Shown one piece after another: positions 1 through 9,423 of a stretch of DNA of 64,000 nt. The first letter of the stretch is position 1. Each line of letters begins with the position of its first letter. Position numbers and translations under genes: made by a program. The notes under the pieces were generated by a model. That model saw only the letters and a program-made list of their open reading frames with translations, ran no database searches and was not told where the DNA came from. Source of the stretch: Saprospirales bacterium GYS_P2D (GTDB lineage: Bacteria > Bacteroidota > Bacteroidia > Chitinophagales > Saprospiraceae); contig WUUP01000002.1 in NCBI GenBank assembly GCA_009833045.1, positions 124,001 to 188,000 of the forward strand, written 5' to 3'.

Positions 1-1190
1 CCAAAGAAATCTTGTAGTCTTCTACACGCATCCATGAGATTCTCTTCAGAGGCAGCATAAGAGAGTCTAATACAGTTTGGCGCTCCAAAAGCAGCACCGC
101 TCACAGTGGCTACATAGGTCTTATCCAATATCTGTTCAGCTAAAACATCTGAATTTTCAATGACCACACCATCAATACTTTTACCAAAGAAATTGCTACA
201 ATCAGGGAAAATATAGAATGCTCCCTGCGGCACGCTCAACTTCAGACCTTCAATTTTGCTGAGCTCAGTGATGACCATATCTCTTCTTTTCAAGAAGACG
301 TCTTTCATCAGAGCAGGCTCATCAGTCTCAGTCTCAAGAGCAATGGCTGCGGCTTTCTGTCCAAATGCTGTAGCTCCAGAGGTAACCTGGCCTTGGATCT
401 TAGCACATGCTGAGGCGATCTCCTTAGGAGCAGCGATATATCCTAACCTCCAACCAGTCATAGCGAATCCTTTGCTCATGCCATTCACTACGATGGTGCG
501 ATCTGCTACATTCTTATTCTCTGCGATGGACACATGCTCACCACTGTACACTATGTGCTCATAGATCTCATCAGAGATGATGTAAGTATTCTCGTATGGA
601 GCGATCACATCTGCTATAGCTTTGAGCTCCTCACGAGTGTAAACCGATCCTGTAGGGTTGCACGGAGAAGAAAATAGAACAAACTTAACTTTGTCGTGCA
701 TTACTGCTTTTACTTGCTCTGCAGTCACTTTATAGTCATTCTCTACACTCGCTTCCACACATATTGGATTGCCTCCTGCGAGCTTTACGATCTCGATATA
801 TGACACCCAGTAAGGCGTGAATATGATGACATCATCATCTTTATTGAGCATGGCTTGGCAGAGGTTAGAGATACTCTGTTTAGCCCCATTACTTACTACT
901 ATGTTAGCTATGCCGTAGTCGAGGCCATTATCTCGTTTCAGTTTTTTGACTATAGCTTCTCTATACTCGACCAGTCCCGGCACAGGTGTATAGTGAGTAT
1001 ATCCATCATCGAGAGCTTGCTTAGCTGCATCAATGATAAATTTTGGTGTATCAAAATCGGGCTCTCCAACAGATAGGCTAATTACATCTTTCCCTTCTGA
1101 TTTAAGATCTCGAGCGAGCTGTGACATTTTCAGTGTAGCTGACTCAGCCAGATTTAATACATAATCTGAAAGAACATTTTTCTTTGACAT
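1..1190 (-). CDS. Aspartate aminotransferase-like class I PLP aminotransferase (partial, C-terminus off the window edge)
   Basis: PLP-dependent fold type I aminotransferase, closest to the Ib group of aspartate aminotransferases, which exchange an amino group between aspartate and 2-oxoglutarate in the cytoplasm (family knowledge). Read from ATG at 1190, about 396 codons are visible and only the last few residues should be missing. Visible landmarks are SLSVGEPDFDTP near the N-terminus, HYTPVPGLVEYREAI, a SSPCNPTGSVY segment, the Schiff-base lysine in GMSKGFAMTGWRLGY (about K240) and the carboxylate-binding arginine in RLSYAAS near the end. Exact substrate is not decidable from sequence; aromatic or prephenate activity is possible in this group. 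Confidence 0.9.
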   Translation of the reverse strand, partial: MSKKNVLSDYVLNLAESATLKMSQLARDLKSEGKDVISLSVGEPDFDTPKFIIDAAKQALDDGYTHYTPVPGLVEYREAIVKKLKRDNGLDYGIANIVVSNGAKQSISNLCQAMLNKDDDVIIFTPYWVSYIEIVKLAGGNPICVEASVENDYKVTAEQVKAVMHDKVKFVLFSSPCNPTGSVYTREELKAIADVIAPYENTYIISDEIYEHIVYSGEHVSIAENKNVADRTIVVNGMSKGFAMTGWRLGYIAAPKEIASACAKIQGQVTSGATAFGQKAAAIALETETDEPALMKDVFLKRRDMVITELSKIEGLKLSVPQGAFYIFPDCSNFFGKSIDGVVIENSDVLAEQILDKTYVATVSGAAFGAPNCIRLSYAASEENLMDACRRLQDFF

Positions 1191-1304
1191 GACGAACGAT
1201 TTAATAATCAGCTATCAAAAGTATATATAGTAATATCAATAAATACACAAAAACATTAATAATTTGCAGCCGATTTTGAACAGAAAAAATAATCACACGG
1301 CGCA

Positions 1305-1835
1305 ATGGTAAGTAAGGGAATTCAGACTGATATCGAAACCATCCAAATCTATGTTACAGGTGGGACATTTGACAAGGATTATAACTATATCACAGGAGAA
1401 CTTTACTTCAAGGACACACATCTGACTGAGATGATAAATCGGGGCAGATGCTCAGTGCCCGTGGATGTAAAAACGCTCATGATGGTCGATAGTCTCGAGA
1501 TGGGGGACAAGGAGCGCCATATCATGAGCTATAATTGCCAAGAATGTCCATATTCTAATATCATCATCACTCATGGCACTGATACGATGTCAACCACAGC
1601 CAGCTATCTTGCCGCACAAAAAATAGAAGGTAAAACAATAGTACTGACAGGTGCAATGATACCATATGCATTCGGATCCTCTTCAGACGGATTCTTTAAT
1701 TTAGGTAGTGCTATGGCATTTGTTCAAGTTTTGCCACCAGGAGTATATATTTGTATGAATGGACGATACTTCAACGCAAATGAAGTCGTTAAAAACCGAA
1801 GTACGGGATATTTCCAATCTCAACCTGCTGAATAG
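1305..1835 (+). CDS. Single-domain asparaginase-like protein
   Basis: A 176-residue protein equal to only the N-terminal domain of L-asparaginases. It shows the first active-site threonine region (YVTGGTFDKDY, about residues 16-26) and the second (ITHGTDTMSTTASYL, about residues 87-101), plus TGAMIPYAFGSSSDGFFN. The C-terminal domain of ordinary asparaginases (about 330 residues in total) is absent, and the frame closes cleanly, so this looks like the short asparaginase-domain family rather than a truncation. Whether it hydrolyses asparagine is unknown. It stands alone between a divergent aminotransferase and an outer-membrane gene; the neighbouring aspartate aminotransferase makes a link to Asp/Asn metabolism possible but unproven. 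Confidence 0.75.
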   Translation: MVSKGIQTDIETIQIYVTGGTFDKDYNYITGELYFKDTHLTEMINRGRCSVPVDVKTLMMVDSLEMGDKERHIMSYNCQECPYSNIIITHGTDTMSTTASYLAAQKIEGKTIVLTGAMIPYAFGSSSDGFFNLGSAMAFVQVLPPGVYICMNGRYFNANEVVKNRSTGYFQSQPAE

Positions 1836-1921
1836 TTTCCTATCCATGTGATGATTACATATTAAAAATAGTTAGTATGCAATCAATTACTTATTTTTGA
1901 TCGAATTTATCAATATAAGAT

Positions 1922-3790
1922 ATGAGAAAATCAATCTTACTATTCGTAGTAGTTACTTTATTTTGTTGGACACAGGGGTATAGTCAGGACGACATGAGCT
2001 CGACTGATGATATGGAGACCAGCAAAAAAATGAAAGCAGACAACGATATAGGTCTGTCTGTTAAGGCTTTAGCCCTTGACTACATTTCACAAAACGGCGG
2101 ATCTTTTACCGCTTACAATAAGTATCATACGGGTTTGGAGATCGCTCTGCTTAAAAAGCTCACAGATAATATAAATCTCTCTGTACCGCTAAAGATAGCC
2201 ACTGTACAAAACTTCACAGATATTGACGAGCTACACTATGGTCTTGTATCCATTGATGGTACAATCCAATATCAATTTGTCAGAGATGGTGCTAAGGTTA
2301 TCCCTTATCTTATGGGTGGTGCTGGATATGTATACGAGGTAGAGGGTACTTCTCATTTACAGATCCCAGTAGGCTTGGGTTTCAATTTCAGAATACATGA
2401 TAGAGCTTTTATCACATGGCAATCTGAATATCGATATGCCCTTGAGGATAATCGAAATAACCTTCATCATGGTTTAGGATTCACCTATTTCTTAGGACCT
2501 AAGGATCCTCCTAAGATGGAAAAAGAAGAAATGGAAGAGGAAGAAGAAGCTCTCGATAGCGATGGAGATGGCATCATTGATGAGCTCGATCTATGTCCTC
2601 AAGAAGCGGGACTCGAAGAGCTCGATGGATGTCCTGATAAAGATGGTGATGGTATAGCTGACTACAAAGATCTATGTCCTGATCAACCTGGAACTATGGA
2701 GATGAAAGGATGCCCTGATACTGATGGCGATGGTGTCGCTGACAATGAAGATGAATGTCCTAATATGATGGGAGATAAGGAAAATAATGGCTGCCCAGGT
2801 AATGATGCTGATGATGATGGCATACCAAATGATCTGGATAGATGTCCTACTGTCGCCGGTCCTGCGACTAACGGTGGATGTCCTGAGTTGGATACAGATG
2901 GTGACGGAGTCCCTGATAACATAGACAACTGTCCTAATACTCCAGGATCGAAAAATACACTCGGATGTCCAGATCAAGATGGAGATGGAGTCCCTGATAG
3001 TAATGATAACTGTCCTACGGTAAAAGGATCAGCACTCAATGCAGGATGTCCTGACGCTACTGGCTCAGACTCGGATGGAGATGGAGTCCCTGACTCAGTA
3101 GATCGATGTCCTAATCAACCAGGACTATCTCTCTATAGTGGCTGTCCAGATACAGATGGTGATGGTGTAGACGACAGTCAAGATAACTGTCCAAACGAAC
3201 CTGGTTTACTCTCTAATCAAGGATGCCCAAGTACTACTGGAGCAAATAGTCAAGTAGATACAGATGGCGATGGAGTAGTAGATAGCCAAGATAACTGCCC
3301 TAATCGTCCTGGATTAGCCGTATATGGTGGCTGTCCGGATAGCGATGGCGATGGTATCGATGATAGTAGAGATAGATGCCCTAATGCAGCAGGCCCAGTA
3401 GATACAGGTGGATGTCCGGAGATCGCTGCCAGTGATCGTCGTATCCTCGAGATAGCTATGAGATCTGTACAGTTTGAAACAGGTAAGGCAGAGATCAAAG
3501 CTGAATCATTTAACATACTCGCCCAGATTGCTGAGATCATGAATAGATACCCAGACTTCAATCTATCAATCGAAGGTCATACCGATGATCAAGGAAGTGC
3601 CATAGCTAACCAACAGCTCTCAGAAAGAAGAGCTAAGGCTTGTTACAATTTCTTAGCCAGCTCTGGTGTAGCTCGAGAGAGAATGTCATATGCTGGATAT
3701 GGTGAGTCAAGACCTATAGCTACAAATCAGACTATCTCTGGTCGTACATTGAATAGAAGGGTAGAGTTCGCTCTGATACCACGCAACTAA
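1922..3790 (+). CDS. OmpA-family outer-membrane protein with thrombospondin type 3 repeats
   Basis: A 622-residue envelope protein. Residues 1-21 form a signal peptide ending GYSQ. Residues about 40-195 look like a small beta-barrel with alternating hydrophobic strands (VGLGFNFRIHD, HGLGFTYFLG). An acidic Glu-rich linker follows, then residues about 210-505 hold a series of calcium-binding TSP3-type repeats of the pattern DSDGDGxxDxxDxCP. The C-terminus (about 506-622) is an OmpA peptidoglycan-binding domain with SIEGHTDDQGSAIANQQLSERRA and a closing NRRVEFALIP. Such proteins anchor the outer membrane to peptidoglycan (family knowledge). Single gene, followed by a strong terminator. Confidence 0.93.
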   Translation: MRKSILLFVVVTLFCWTQGYSQDDMSSTDDMETSKKMKADNDIGLSVKALALDYISQNGGSFTAYNKYHTGLEIALLKKLTDNINLSVPLKIATVQNFTDIDELHYGLVSIDGTIQYQFVRDGAKVIPYLMGGAGYVYEVEGTSHLQIPVGLGFNFRIHDRAFITWQSEYRYALEDNRNNLHHGLGFTYFLGPKDPPKMEKEEMEEEEEALDSDGDGIIDELDLCPQEAGLEELDGCPDKDGDGIADYKDLCPDQPGTMEMKGCPDTDGDGVADNEDECPNMMGDKENNGCPGNDADDDGIPNDLDRCPTVAGPATNGGCPELDTDGDGVPDNIDNCPNTPGSKNTLGCPDQDGDGVPDSNDNCPTVKGSALNAGCPDATGSDSDGDGVPDSVDRCPNQPGLSLYSGCPDTDGDGVDDSQDNCPNEPGLLSNQGCPSTTGANSQVDTDGDGVVDSQDNCPNRPGLAVYGGCPDSDGDGIDDSRDRCPNAAGPVDTGGCPEIAASDRRILEIAMRSVQFETGKAEIKAESFNILAQIAEIMNRYPDFNLSIEGHTDDQGSAIANQQLSERRAKACYNFLASSGVARERMSYAGYGESRPIATNQTISGRTLNRRVEFALIPRN

Positions 3791-3806
3791 AAGAAATAGG
3801 TAGCAT

Positions 3807-3849
3807 AAAAAAGCAAAGGCTCGGCAGTATCGCCGAGCCTTTGCTTTTT
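3807..3849. terminator. Bidirectional Rho-independent terminator
   Basis: A long perfect hairpin: the arm ending GGCTCGGC pairs with GCCGAGCC around a six-base loop at 3826-3831. An A-run precedes it and a T-run follows it. It serves the OmpA gene on the plus strand and purE on the minus strand, which end on either side. Confidence 0.9.
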
Positions 3850-3875
3850 ATATATTCTTTTTAAAGAGATTTCTA

Positions 3876-4379
3876 TTAAATCTCTTTCTGATTCTTCAGT
3901 GTTTCGACTTGGGTGAGTACTTTTTGGGTTTGCTTTTCTCTCACAGCCTTATACTTCGATTTGATCTCTTGATCAGAGATGGCTAAGATCTCGGTGGCCA
4001 ACATTCCTGCATTCTTAGCAGCATTGAGCGCTACAGTAGCTACAGGTATGCCATTAGGCATCTGAAGAATACTTAGTACTGAATCCCAGCCGTCGATGGA
4101 GTTAGATGATTTAATAGGTACACCTATCACTGGGAGAGATGTCAATGATGCTACCATGCCTGGCAAATGTGCAGCTCCACCAGCTCCCGCTATTATTACT
4201 TTGATCCCTCTTCCTTCTGCCTCTTTAGCGAAAGTGAACATTCTATCTGGAGTCCTATGCGCTGAGACGACAGTGATCTCATAGGGTATTGATAGATTGT
4301 CCAAAAACTCGGCGGCCTGAGACATGACAGGAAGATCAGAAGTGCTTCCCATAATGATGCTTACGATTGGTGTACTCAT
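3876..4379 (-). CDS. purE: N5-carboxyaminoimidazole ribonucleotide mutase PurE
   Basis: Cytoplasmic class I PurE, converting N5-CAIR to CAIR in purine biosynthesis. At 167 residues it has the usual length. The N-terminus shows [15 protein letters not shown] and SAHRTPDR (the phosphate and substrate loop), followed by [16 protein letters not shown] and the conserved GVPI segment. It is translationally coupled to purK: its ATG at 4379 overlaps the purK stop by four bases (ATGA). The pair makes the ATP-dependent two-enzyme route from AIR to CAIR. Confidence 0.97.
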   Translation of the reverse strand: MSTPIVSIIMGSTSDLPVMSQAAEFLDNLSIPYEITVVSAHRTPDRMFTFAKEAEGRGIKVIIAGAGGAAHLPGMVASLTSLPVIGVPIKSSNSIDGWDSVLSILQMPNGIPVATVALNAAKNAGMLATEILAISDQEIKSKYKAVREKQTQKVLTQVETLKNQKEI

Positions 4380-5518
4380 GATTTAGTGACTGCTTTTATA
4401 GTTTTTACTACTGTTTCGTATTTCTCTTTTAGGCGGTCTATATTACTATCCGTGATAGTGATATGACCCATTTTTCGATTTGGTTTGGTTTCTGCTTTTC
4501 CATATATATGGACATGTACTCCTGAGATGGATAAGATCTCATTTAGCCCTTCATATACCACCGGACCTACATGACCTTCTTCTCCCAGGAGGTTGATCAA
4601 TATAGAAGGTGTCATCGTAGCAGGATCACCTAAAGCTAACCCAGATATCGCTCTTAGGTGATTTTCGTACTGAGAGCATTGTGAAGCTTCTATCGTGTGA
4701 TGACCACTGTTGTGTGGCCTTGGTGCCACTTCGTTAATCAGTATCTCACCATCTTGATCCAAAAACATCTCAATGGCTAAAAGACCAACGATCCCAAGCT
4801 TCTTTGATAATGAGACAGCTAAGTCTTTAGCAGCAGTGACTTGCTCAGCATTGATATCAGCTGGTTCTATCTGATATTTGAGGATATTATTGACAGGGTC
4901 AAATACCATCTCTACCGGATCGTAGGCTATGATGTTTCCAGATGGATCAGAGCATGTGATGACAGCGATCTCCTTATCTATAGCTACTTTTTCTTCTATC
5001 AAAAAGTCAGCTTGAAATGCTGTATTAAAATCAGAATCTGTTTTTAATATATTCACTCCTCGTCCATCGTAACCACCTTTTCTGATTTTTTGCACTACTG
5101 GTAGAGTCCATTCACCTTTTGACAGATCAATTTTAAAATCCTCTATAGTCTTATAATTTTTAAATCTACTCGAAGCAAGCTTATTATGCTCATAAAACTT
5201 CTTTTGGAGTCCCTTATCTTGAATCATAGCTATCAGATGAGGCTGGGGATAGATTTTGACTCCTTCTGATTCTAAATCTTTTAGAGCATCAACATTTATT
5301 TTTTCGATCTCTATAGTCACCACATTCATGTCCCTACCAAACTTCATGACCTGATCATAATCCATGAAATCACCAATATGGTACTGCTTACAGATCTTAG
5401 CAGCAGGGCCATCAGACATACTATCCATCAGGTGCATATCAAGTGCCAAATTCGCTCCAGCGAGATAAAGCATTTTACCTAACTGTCCACCTCCCAATAT
5501 TCCAATAGTATCGCTCAT
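4376..5518 (-). CDS. purK: N5-carboxyaminoimidazole ribonucleotide synthase PurK
   Basis: ATP-grasp enzyme that carboxylates AIR to N5-CAIR using ATP and bicarbonate. I place the start at ATG 5518, giving [17 protein letters not shown], the usual PurK N-terminus; an in-frame ATG 12 codons upstream (5554) adds a non-conserved stretch lying in the short divergent spacer to the dihydroorotase. ATP-grasp features include [25 protein letters not shown] and [11 protein letters not shown]. First gene of the purK-purE pair, with a four-base overlap to purE. Confidence 0.95.
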   Translation of the reverse strand: MSDTIGILGGGQLGKMLYLAGANLALDMHLMDSMSDGPAAKICKQYHIGDFMDYDQVMKFGRDMNVVTIEIEKINVDALKDLESEGVKIYPQPHLIAMIQDKGLQKKFYEHNKLASSRFKNYKTIEDFKIDLSKGEWTLPVVQKIRKGGYDGRGVNILKTDSDFNTAFQADFLIEEKVAIDKEIAVITCSDPSGNIIAYDPVEMVFDPVNNILKYQIEPADINAEQVTAAKDLAVSLSKKLGIVGLLAIEMFLDQDGEILINEVAPRPHNSGHHTIEASQCSQYENHLRAISGLALGDPATMTPSILINLLGEEGHVGPVVYEGLNEILSISGVHVHIYGKAETKPNRKMGHITITDSNIDRLKEKYETVVKTIKAVTKS

Positions 5519-5560
5519 ATGATTATCTTGACCTCTCAAATAAAAACCGTACAATAAACG

Positions 5561-6895
5561 ATGGCGAAAATATTAATAAAGAATGGCTTAGTAATCAATC
5601 GTGGAGTATCATCTTATCAGGATGTATTAATCATAGACGAGAGAATTGATAAAATAGCCAGTTCTATTGATACGGATGCTGATAAAGTCATAGATGCGCA
5701 AGGCAAATGGATCATACCTGGTATCATTGATGACCAAGTGCACTTTCGTCAGCCAGGACTCACTCATAAAGCCAATATCTATACCGAGTCTCGAGCTGCG
5801 TTAGCCGGAGGTGTGACTTCATTCATGGAGATGCCGAATACAAAACCTACCGCCACTACTCAAAAAAGACTGGAAGAAAAGTATGTCACCGCTAAGGCCT
5901 CAGCTATCACTAATTACTCATTTTACATGGGAGCCACAAATGAGAATATAGAAGAAGTCCTCAAAACTGATGCGGAAAATGTCTGTGGCATAAAAATTTT
6001 CATGGGATCCAGTACGGGTAATATGCTCGTAGACGATGTAGACACCCTCGAAAACATATTTAGTAAAGCACATATGCTCATCGCAACACACTGTGAAGAT
6101 GAAGAGACCATTAGGTCTAACATGGCTACTTACAAAGCAAAAAACATTGATCTGGACGCATCTTATCACCCAATCATCCGATCACGAGAAGGATGCTATA
6201 TATCCAGCTCTAAAGCAGTAGAGCTCGCTAAAAGAAATGGTACAAGGCTACATATACTACATATCAGTACCAAAGAAGAGTTGGACCTTTTTAACAATGA
6301 TCTGCCACTTAAGGATAAAAAGATCACCTCAGAAGCTTGTGTGCATCACTTGTTCTTTAATGATCAGGACTATCAAAAGCTGGGTAACAAGATCAAGTGT
6401 AATCCTGCTATCAAAGAAAAAGCTGATGCTGATGCTATATTTCAGGCAGTACTTGACGACAGAATAGATGTGATCGCTACCGATCATGCTCCTCATACGA
6501 TCGAAGAAAAAAGTCAAGATTATCTCACTGCACCCAGTGGTCTACCACTTATACAGCATAGTCTGAATGTCATGATGGACTTTTATCATCGAGGTATGAT
6601 CTCCAAGGAAAAGATGATCGAAAAAATGTGCCATCATCCTGCAGAGCTCTTCAGAGTGATAGATCGTGGATATATCGAGGAAGGACAGTATGCTGATATC
6701 GTGATAGTAGATCCAGAAGAAGAACATGTCATCGAGGCCAAAGATCTATTCTACAAATGTCAATGGTCACCTCTCGAAGGATATCGTTTTAAAGGAAAAG
6801 TAAAACAAGTATTCGTGAATGGTACACGAAAATATCTCAATGGAAGAATCTTAAACCAGACTTCAGGTATGAGAATGAAATTCAGAGTAGACTAA
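5561..6895 (+). CDS. pyrC: Dihydroorotase
   Basis: Zinc amidohydrolase of pyrimidine biosynthesis, interconverting carbamoyl-aspartate and dihydroorotate. The 444-residue length and the sequence fit the class I type. The first metal motif is modified to DDQVHFRQPG (H and R kept); EMPNTKPTATT is the substrate loop. A lysine in GIKIFMGSSTG is in the place of the bridging carboxylated lysine. ATHCED, LHILHIST and ATDHAPHT supply further metal ligands. Divergent from purK with about 40 bp between starts; its stop overlaps the convergent ribH stop by four bases. Confidence 0.93.
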   Translation: MAKILIKNGLVINRGVSSYQDVLIIDERIDKIASSIDTDADKVIDAQGKWIIPGIIDDQVHFRQPGLTHKANIYTESRAALAGGVTSFMEMPNTKPTATTQKRLEEKYVTAKASAITNYSFYMGATNENIEEVLKTDAENVCGIKIFMGSSTGNMLVDDVDTLENIFSKAHMLIATHCEDEETIRSNMATYKAKNIDLDASYHPIIRSREGCYISSSKAVELAKRNGTRLHILHISTKEELDLFNNDLPLKDKKITSEACVHHLFFNDQDYQKLGNKIKCNPAIKEKADADAIFQAVLDDRIDVIATDHAPHTIEEKSQDYLTAPSGLPLIQHSLNVMMDFYHRGMISKEKMIEKMCHHPAELFRVIDRGYIEEGQYADIVIVDPEEEHVIEAKDLFYKCQWSPLEGYRFKGKVKQVFVNGTRKYLNGRILNQTSGMRMKFRVD

Positions 6896-7410
6896 AAACT
6901 AATGGTACCTGCTTTATTAGACAGTTTTTGCTTCAGGCTCAGCATTTTGAGAGCAGCCTGGGCAGACTCCTCACCTTTGTTACCATGAGCCCCTCCAGCT
7001 CGCTCTATAGCTTGTTCTTTAGTATTAGTAGTCAGTACACCAAAGATCACAGGAGTGCTGCTGACAAGGCTGAGATGGCTTATATTGCGAGCTATTGTAT
7101 GATTGATATAGTCATCATGCTTTGTTTGGCCTTGTATCACACAGCCCAGGCAGATGACAGCATCTGGCTTCTGTCTACTCGCCAGCAAATACTTAGCACC
7201 AAGAGGTAGCTCGTATGATCCTGGTACTGTATAGATTTCTATGTTTTCAGGATCGATACCTATAGAAAGTAGAGAATCCTGACACGACGAGACGAGACTC
7301 TCGATGATATCAGGATTCCATTCTGTGCGGACGATTCCGATTTTTACTTTCTCAAGATCCTTAATAGGGTACTCTTCTAATGAAAATTCCTGATAAGTAG
7401 GGATCGCCAT
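6892..7410 (-). CDS. ribH: 6,7-dimethyl-8-ribityllumazine synthase RibH
   Basis: Penultimate enzyme of riboflavin synthesis, condensing 5-amino-6-ribitylaminouracil with 3,4-dihydroxy-2-butanone 4-phosphate. The 172-residue protein shows VRTEWNPDI (aromatic substrate contact), VPGSYELPLGAKYL, CLGCVIQGQTKHDDYI with the catalytic His region, and GVLTTNTKEQAIERAG. It lies 11 bp downstream of the TPR membrane protein gene, so the two are probably co-transcribed. Confidence 0.96.
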   Translation of the reverse strand: MAIPTYQEFSLEEYPIKDLEKVKIGIVRTEWNPDIIESLVSSCQDSLLSIGIDPENIEIYTVPGSYELPLGAKYLLASRQKPDAVICLGCVIQGQTKHDDYINHTIARNISHLSLVSSTPVIFGVLTTNTKEQAIERAGGAHGNKGEESAQAALKMLSLKQKLSNKAGTISF

Positions 7411-7421
7411 TGTTGTAATAT

Positions 7422-8093
7422 TTACTTGAGTAGACCGATATATTTCTGCGCCTCCGCAGCTTCAGCAGAATCAGGAAAATCAGCCGCTAATCTGTCAAAA
7501 GCCTTCTTTGCTTTATCTGCTTGTCCTTGCTTCTGTGCTAATAGACCTAATTTATATAGATAGTAAGGTACTAATACATCAGTATCTCCTGATGATGCCT
7601 TGCTATACGCAGATATAGCTTTGTCATATTCTCCCAACTCTGAGTAAGCATCACCAAGTGCTCCATATTTAGTGATAGAAGTGATAGCTCCTTTTTCATT
7701 GTGGGCATTGAGATATGACACAGCATCCTCAAATCGTCCTAAATTCAGATATGATATACCAGCGTAATACTTTGCTAAGTTAGCCGTCTTCGTACCACCA
7801 TAACTGTCTATGATATCGAGAAGTCCATCGTAGCCTCCACCTGGCGCCTCAAGTGCCAATGCAAATGAATCTTGTTGAAACTGTTGTTCTGCCTTGAAGA
7901 TTTGCTCAACAGCTGCTTTCTCACGAGGAGCTTGATACAGATACTTATATGCTAAGTATGCGCCGATCAAAAGCAAAAATACAGCCGCACCACCTATGAT
8001 GGTCATCTGACTATTGTCCAAAAATCCTTTCTTGTCACCTACGACCTCTTCTACTATTATCTCTTCGTCTTGAGTTTCTCTACTCTTTGCCAT
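7422..8093 (-). CDS. TPR-containing single-pass membrane protein (YfgM-like)
   Basis: A 223-residue protein with an acidic cytosolic N-terminus, one transmembrane helix at about residues 30-50 (IIGGAAVFLLLIGAYLAYKYL) and a C-terminal helical region with tetratricopeptide repeats (for example YGALGDAYSELGEYDKAISAYSK read as two adjoining helices). The layout matches YfgM-like proteins, which present TPRs on the periplasmic face near the translocon (family knowledge). It sits directly upstream of ribH, a neighbourhood frequent in Bacteroidota. Specific role here is unknown. Confidence 0.8.
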   Translation of the reverse strand: MAKSRETQDEEIIVEEVVGDKKGFLDNSQMTIIGGAAVFLLLIGAYLAYKYLYQAPREKAAVEQIFKAEQQFQQDSFALALEAPGGGYDGLLDIIDSYGGTKTANLAKYYAGISYLNLGRFEDAVSYLNAHNEKGAITSITKYGALGDAYSELGEYDKAISAYSKASSGDTDVLVPYYLYKLGLLAQKQGQADKAKKAFDRLAADFPDSAEAAEAQKYIGLLK

Positions 8094-8176
8094 TATTCAA
8101 AATTTGCGCAAAAATATAATATTATTCAATTCTTGAAACTATTAAGGAGTCATATTCAAGTCAATATTCATATAAT

Positions 8177-8208
8177 AAAAAAGAGAGCCAAATTCCTTCG
8201 ACTCTCTT
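8177..8208 (-). terminator. Rho-independent terminator downstream of pdhA
   Basis: On the minus strand AAGAGAGTC and GGCTCTCTT form an imperfect hairpin followed by a run of T. It lies about 30 bases after the pdhA stop. Confidence 0.6.
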
Positions 8209-8238
8209 CCTTTACTTTTTATTAGAATCAGACATAGA

Positions 8239-9276
8239 TTAATCCCTGATAAAAGGATAGTCTTCCTGTACATAATTATGCGTATAAAGCTCAGAAGGAT
8301 CAGGAAGAGGGGAGTTTTCTGCAAACTCTGCTGCATCTTCTATTTCTTCTTTGATTTTTGCCTTGATCGCATCGATTTCGTCTTGAGTGGCGATTTTATC
8401 ATTAATGATTTTTTCTTCTGTCACTACGAGTGGATCCAACTGCTTATAGCTTTCCAGCTCCTCTTTCGTACGATACTTAGCAGGATCCGACACCGAATGC
8501 CCTCTATATCTGTAGGTCTTGATCTCAAGGAAGTATGGCCCTTTACCAGCTCTGATATGATCTGCCGCTCTCTGTAGTGCCTCATGTACACTCTCTGGAG
8601 ACATGCCATCTACTGCTTCATTAGGCATATTGAATGCATCTCCTACTTGATGTATCTCTGTGACATTACTCGTACGCTGTACAGATGTTCCCATCGCATA
8701 TCCATTGTTTTCACAGATATAGAGTACCGGCAGATTCCAAGCCATTGCCATATTAAATGACTCATACAGTGCGCCCTGTCGAGCTGCGCCATCACCAAAC
8801 ATAGTTACGGCTATATTCTTAGTACCTCTATATTTTTCAGCGAAACCAATACCTGTACCGATAGGAATTTGTGCACCTACGATTCCGTTTCCGCCAAAAT
8901 AATTAAGTTCTTTTGAGAAAAAGTGCATTGAACCACCTTTCCCTTCTACGCATCCGGTAGCCTTACCATATAGCTCAGCCATACATGCTCGTGATGTCAA
9001 TCCTCTCGATAAAGCAATACCATGCTGACGATAAGCGGTCACTACTTTGTCCTCTGGAGTGAGGGCCGATACCATACCTGCAGTGATGGCCTCCTGTCCG
9101 ATGTATACGTGACAAAATCCTCTGATTTTTTGTTGAGAATAGGCCATGAGGGCTCTCTCTTCAAATCTTCTGACTCTGAGCATGATCTCATACCACTGTA
9201 GATACGTCTCTTTAGTAAAGCCTTTCTTCTTCGTCACACGCTTTGTCGTGGTCTTCTTTTTTGTTGCTACCGCCAT
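8239..9276 (-). CDS. pdhA: Pyruvate dehydrogenase E1 component subunit alpha
   Basis: Thiamine-diphosphate subunit of the pyruvate dehydrogenase complex, decarboxylating pyruvate and passing the acyl group to E2 lipoyl domains. I use ATG 9276 (MAVATKKKTTTKR, a Lys-rich head) rather than the upstream in-frame ATG at 9324, whose extra hydrophobic residues are not family-like. The TPP motif is GDGAARQGALYESFNMAM followed by LYICENN. Other marks are YIGQEAITAGM, GKGGSMHFF and the phosphorylation-loop-like YRYRGHSVSDPAKYR. The E1 beta and E2 partners are not in the window. A TATTTTTG box at 9307-9300 could be a -7 element. Confidence 0.94.
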   Translation of the reverse strand: MAVATKKKTTTKRVTKKKGFTKETYLQWYEIMLRVRRFEERALMAYSQQKIRGFCHVYIGQEAITAGMVSALTPEDKVVTAYRQHGIALSRGLTSRACMAELYGKATGCVEGKGGSMHFFSKELNYFGGNGIVGAQIPIGTGIGFAEKYRGTKNIAVTMFGDGAARQGALYESFNMAMAWNLPVLYICENNGYAMGTSVQRTSNVTEIHQVGDAFNMPNEAVDGMSPESVHEALQRAADHIRAGKGPYFLEIKTYRYRGHSVSDPAKYRTKEELESYKQLDPLVVTEEKIINDKIATQDEIDAIKAKIKEEIEDAAEFAENSPLPDPSELYTHNYVQEDYPFIRD

Positions 9277-9423
9277 ACCTTTTCCAAATTTAATTGGCGC
9301 AAAAATAAAAATAATAACCGTCAATAATAATCCAACACCAATATATCGTAATAAACGAATCGCACATACATATTGTTTTTACATATTAGGGCACTATGGT
9401 GCAATCTTCGCACATTTGCAAAA

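Noticed and set aside
2672-3561. Long minus-strand open frames opposite the TSP3 repeats
   Set aside because: They mirror the low-complexity Asp/Gly repeat codons of the real plus-strand gene and have no protein-like features.
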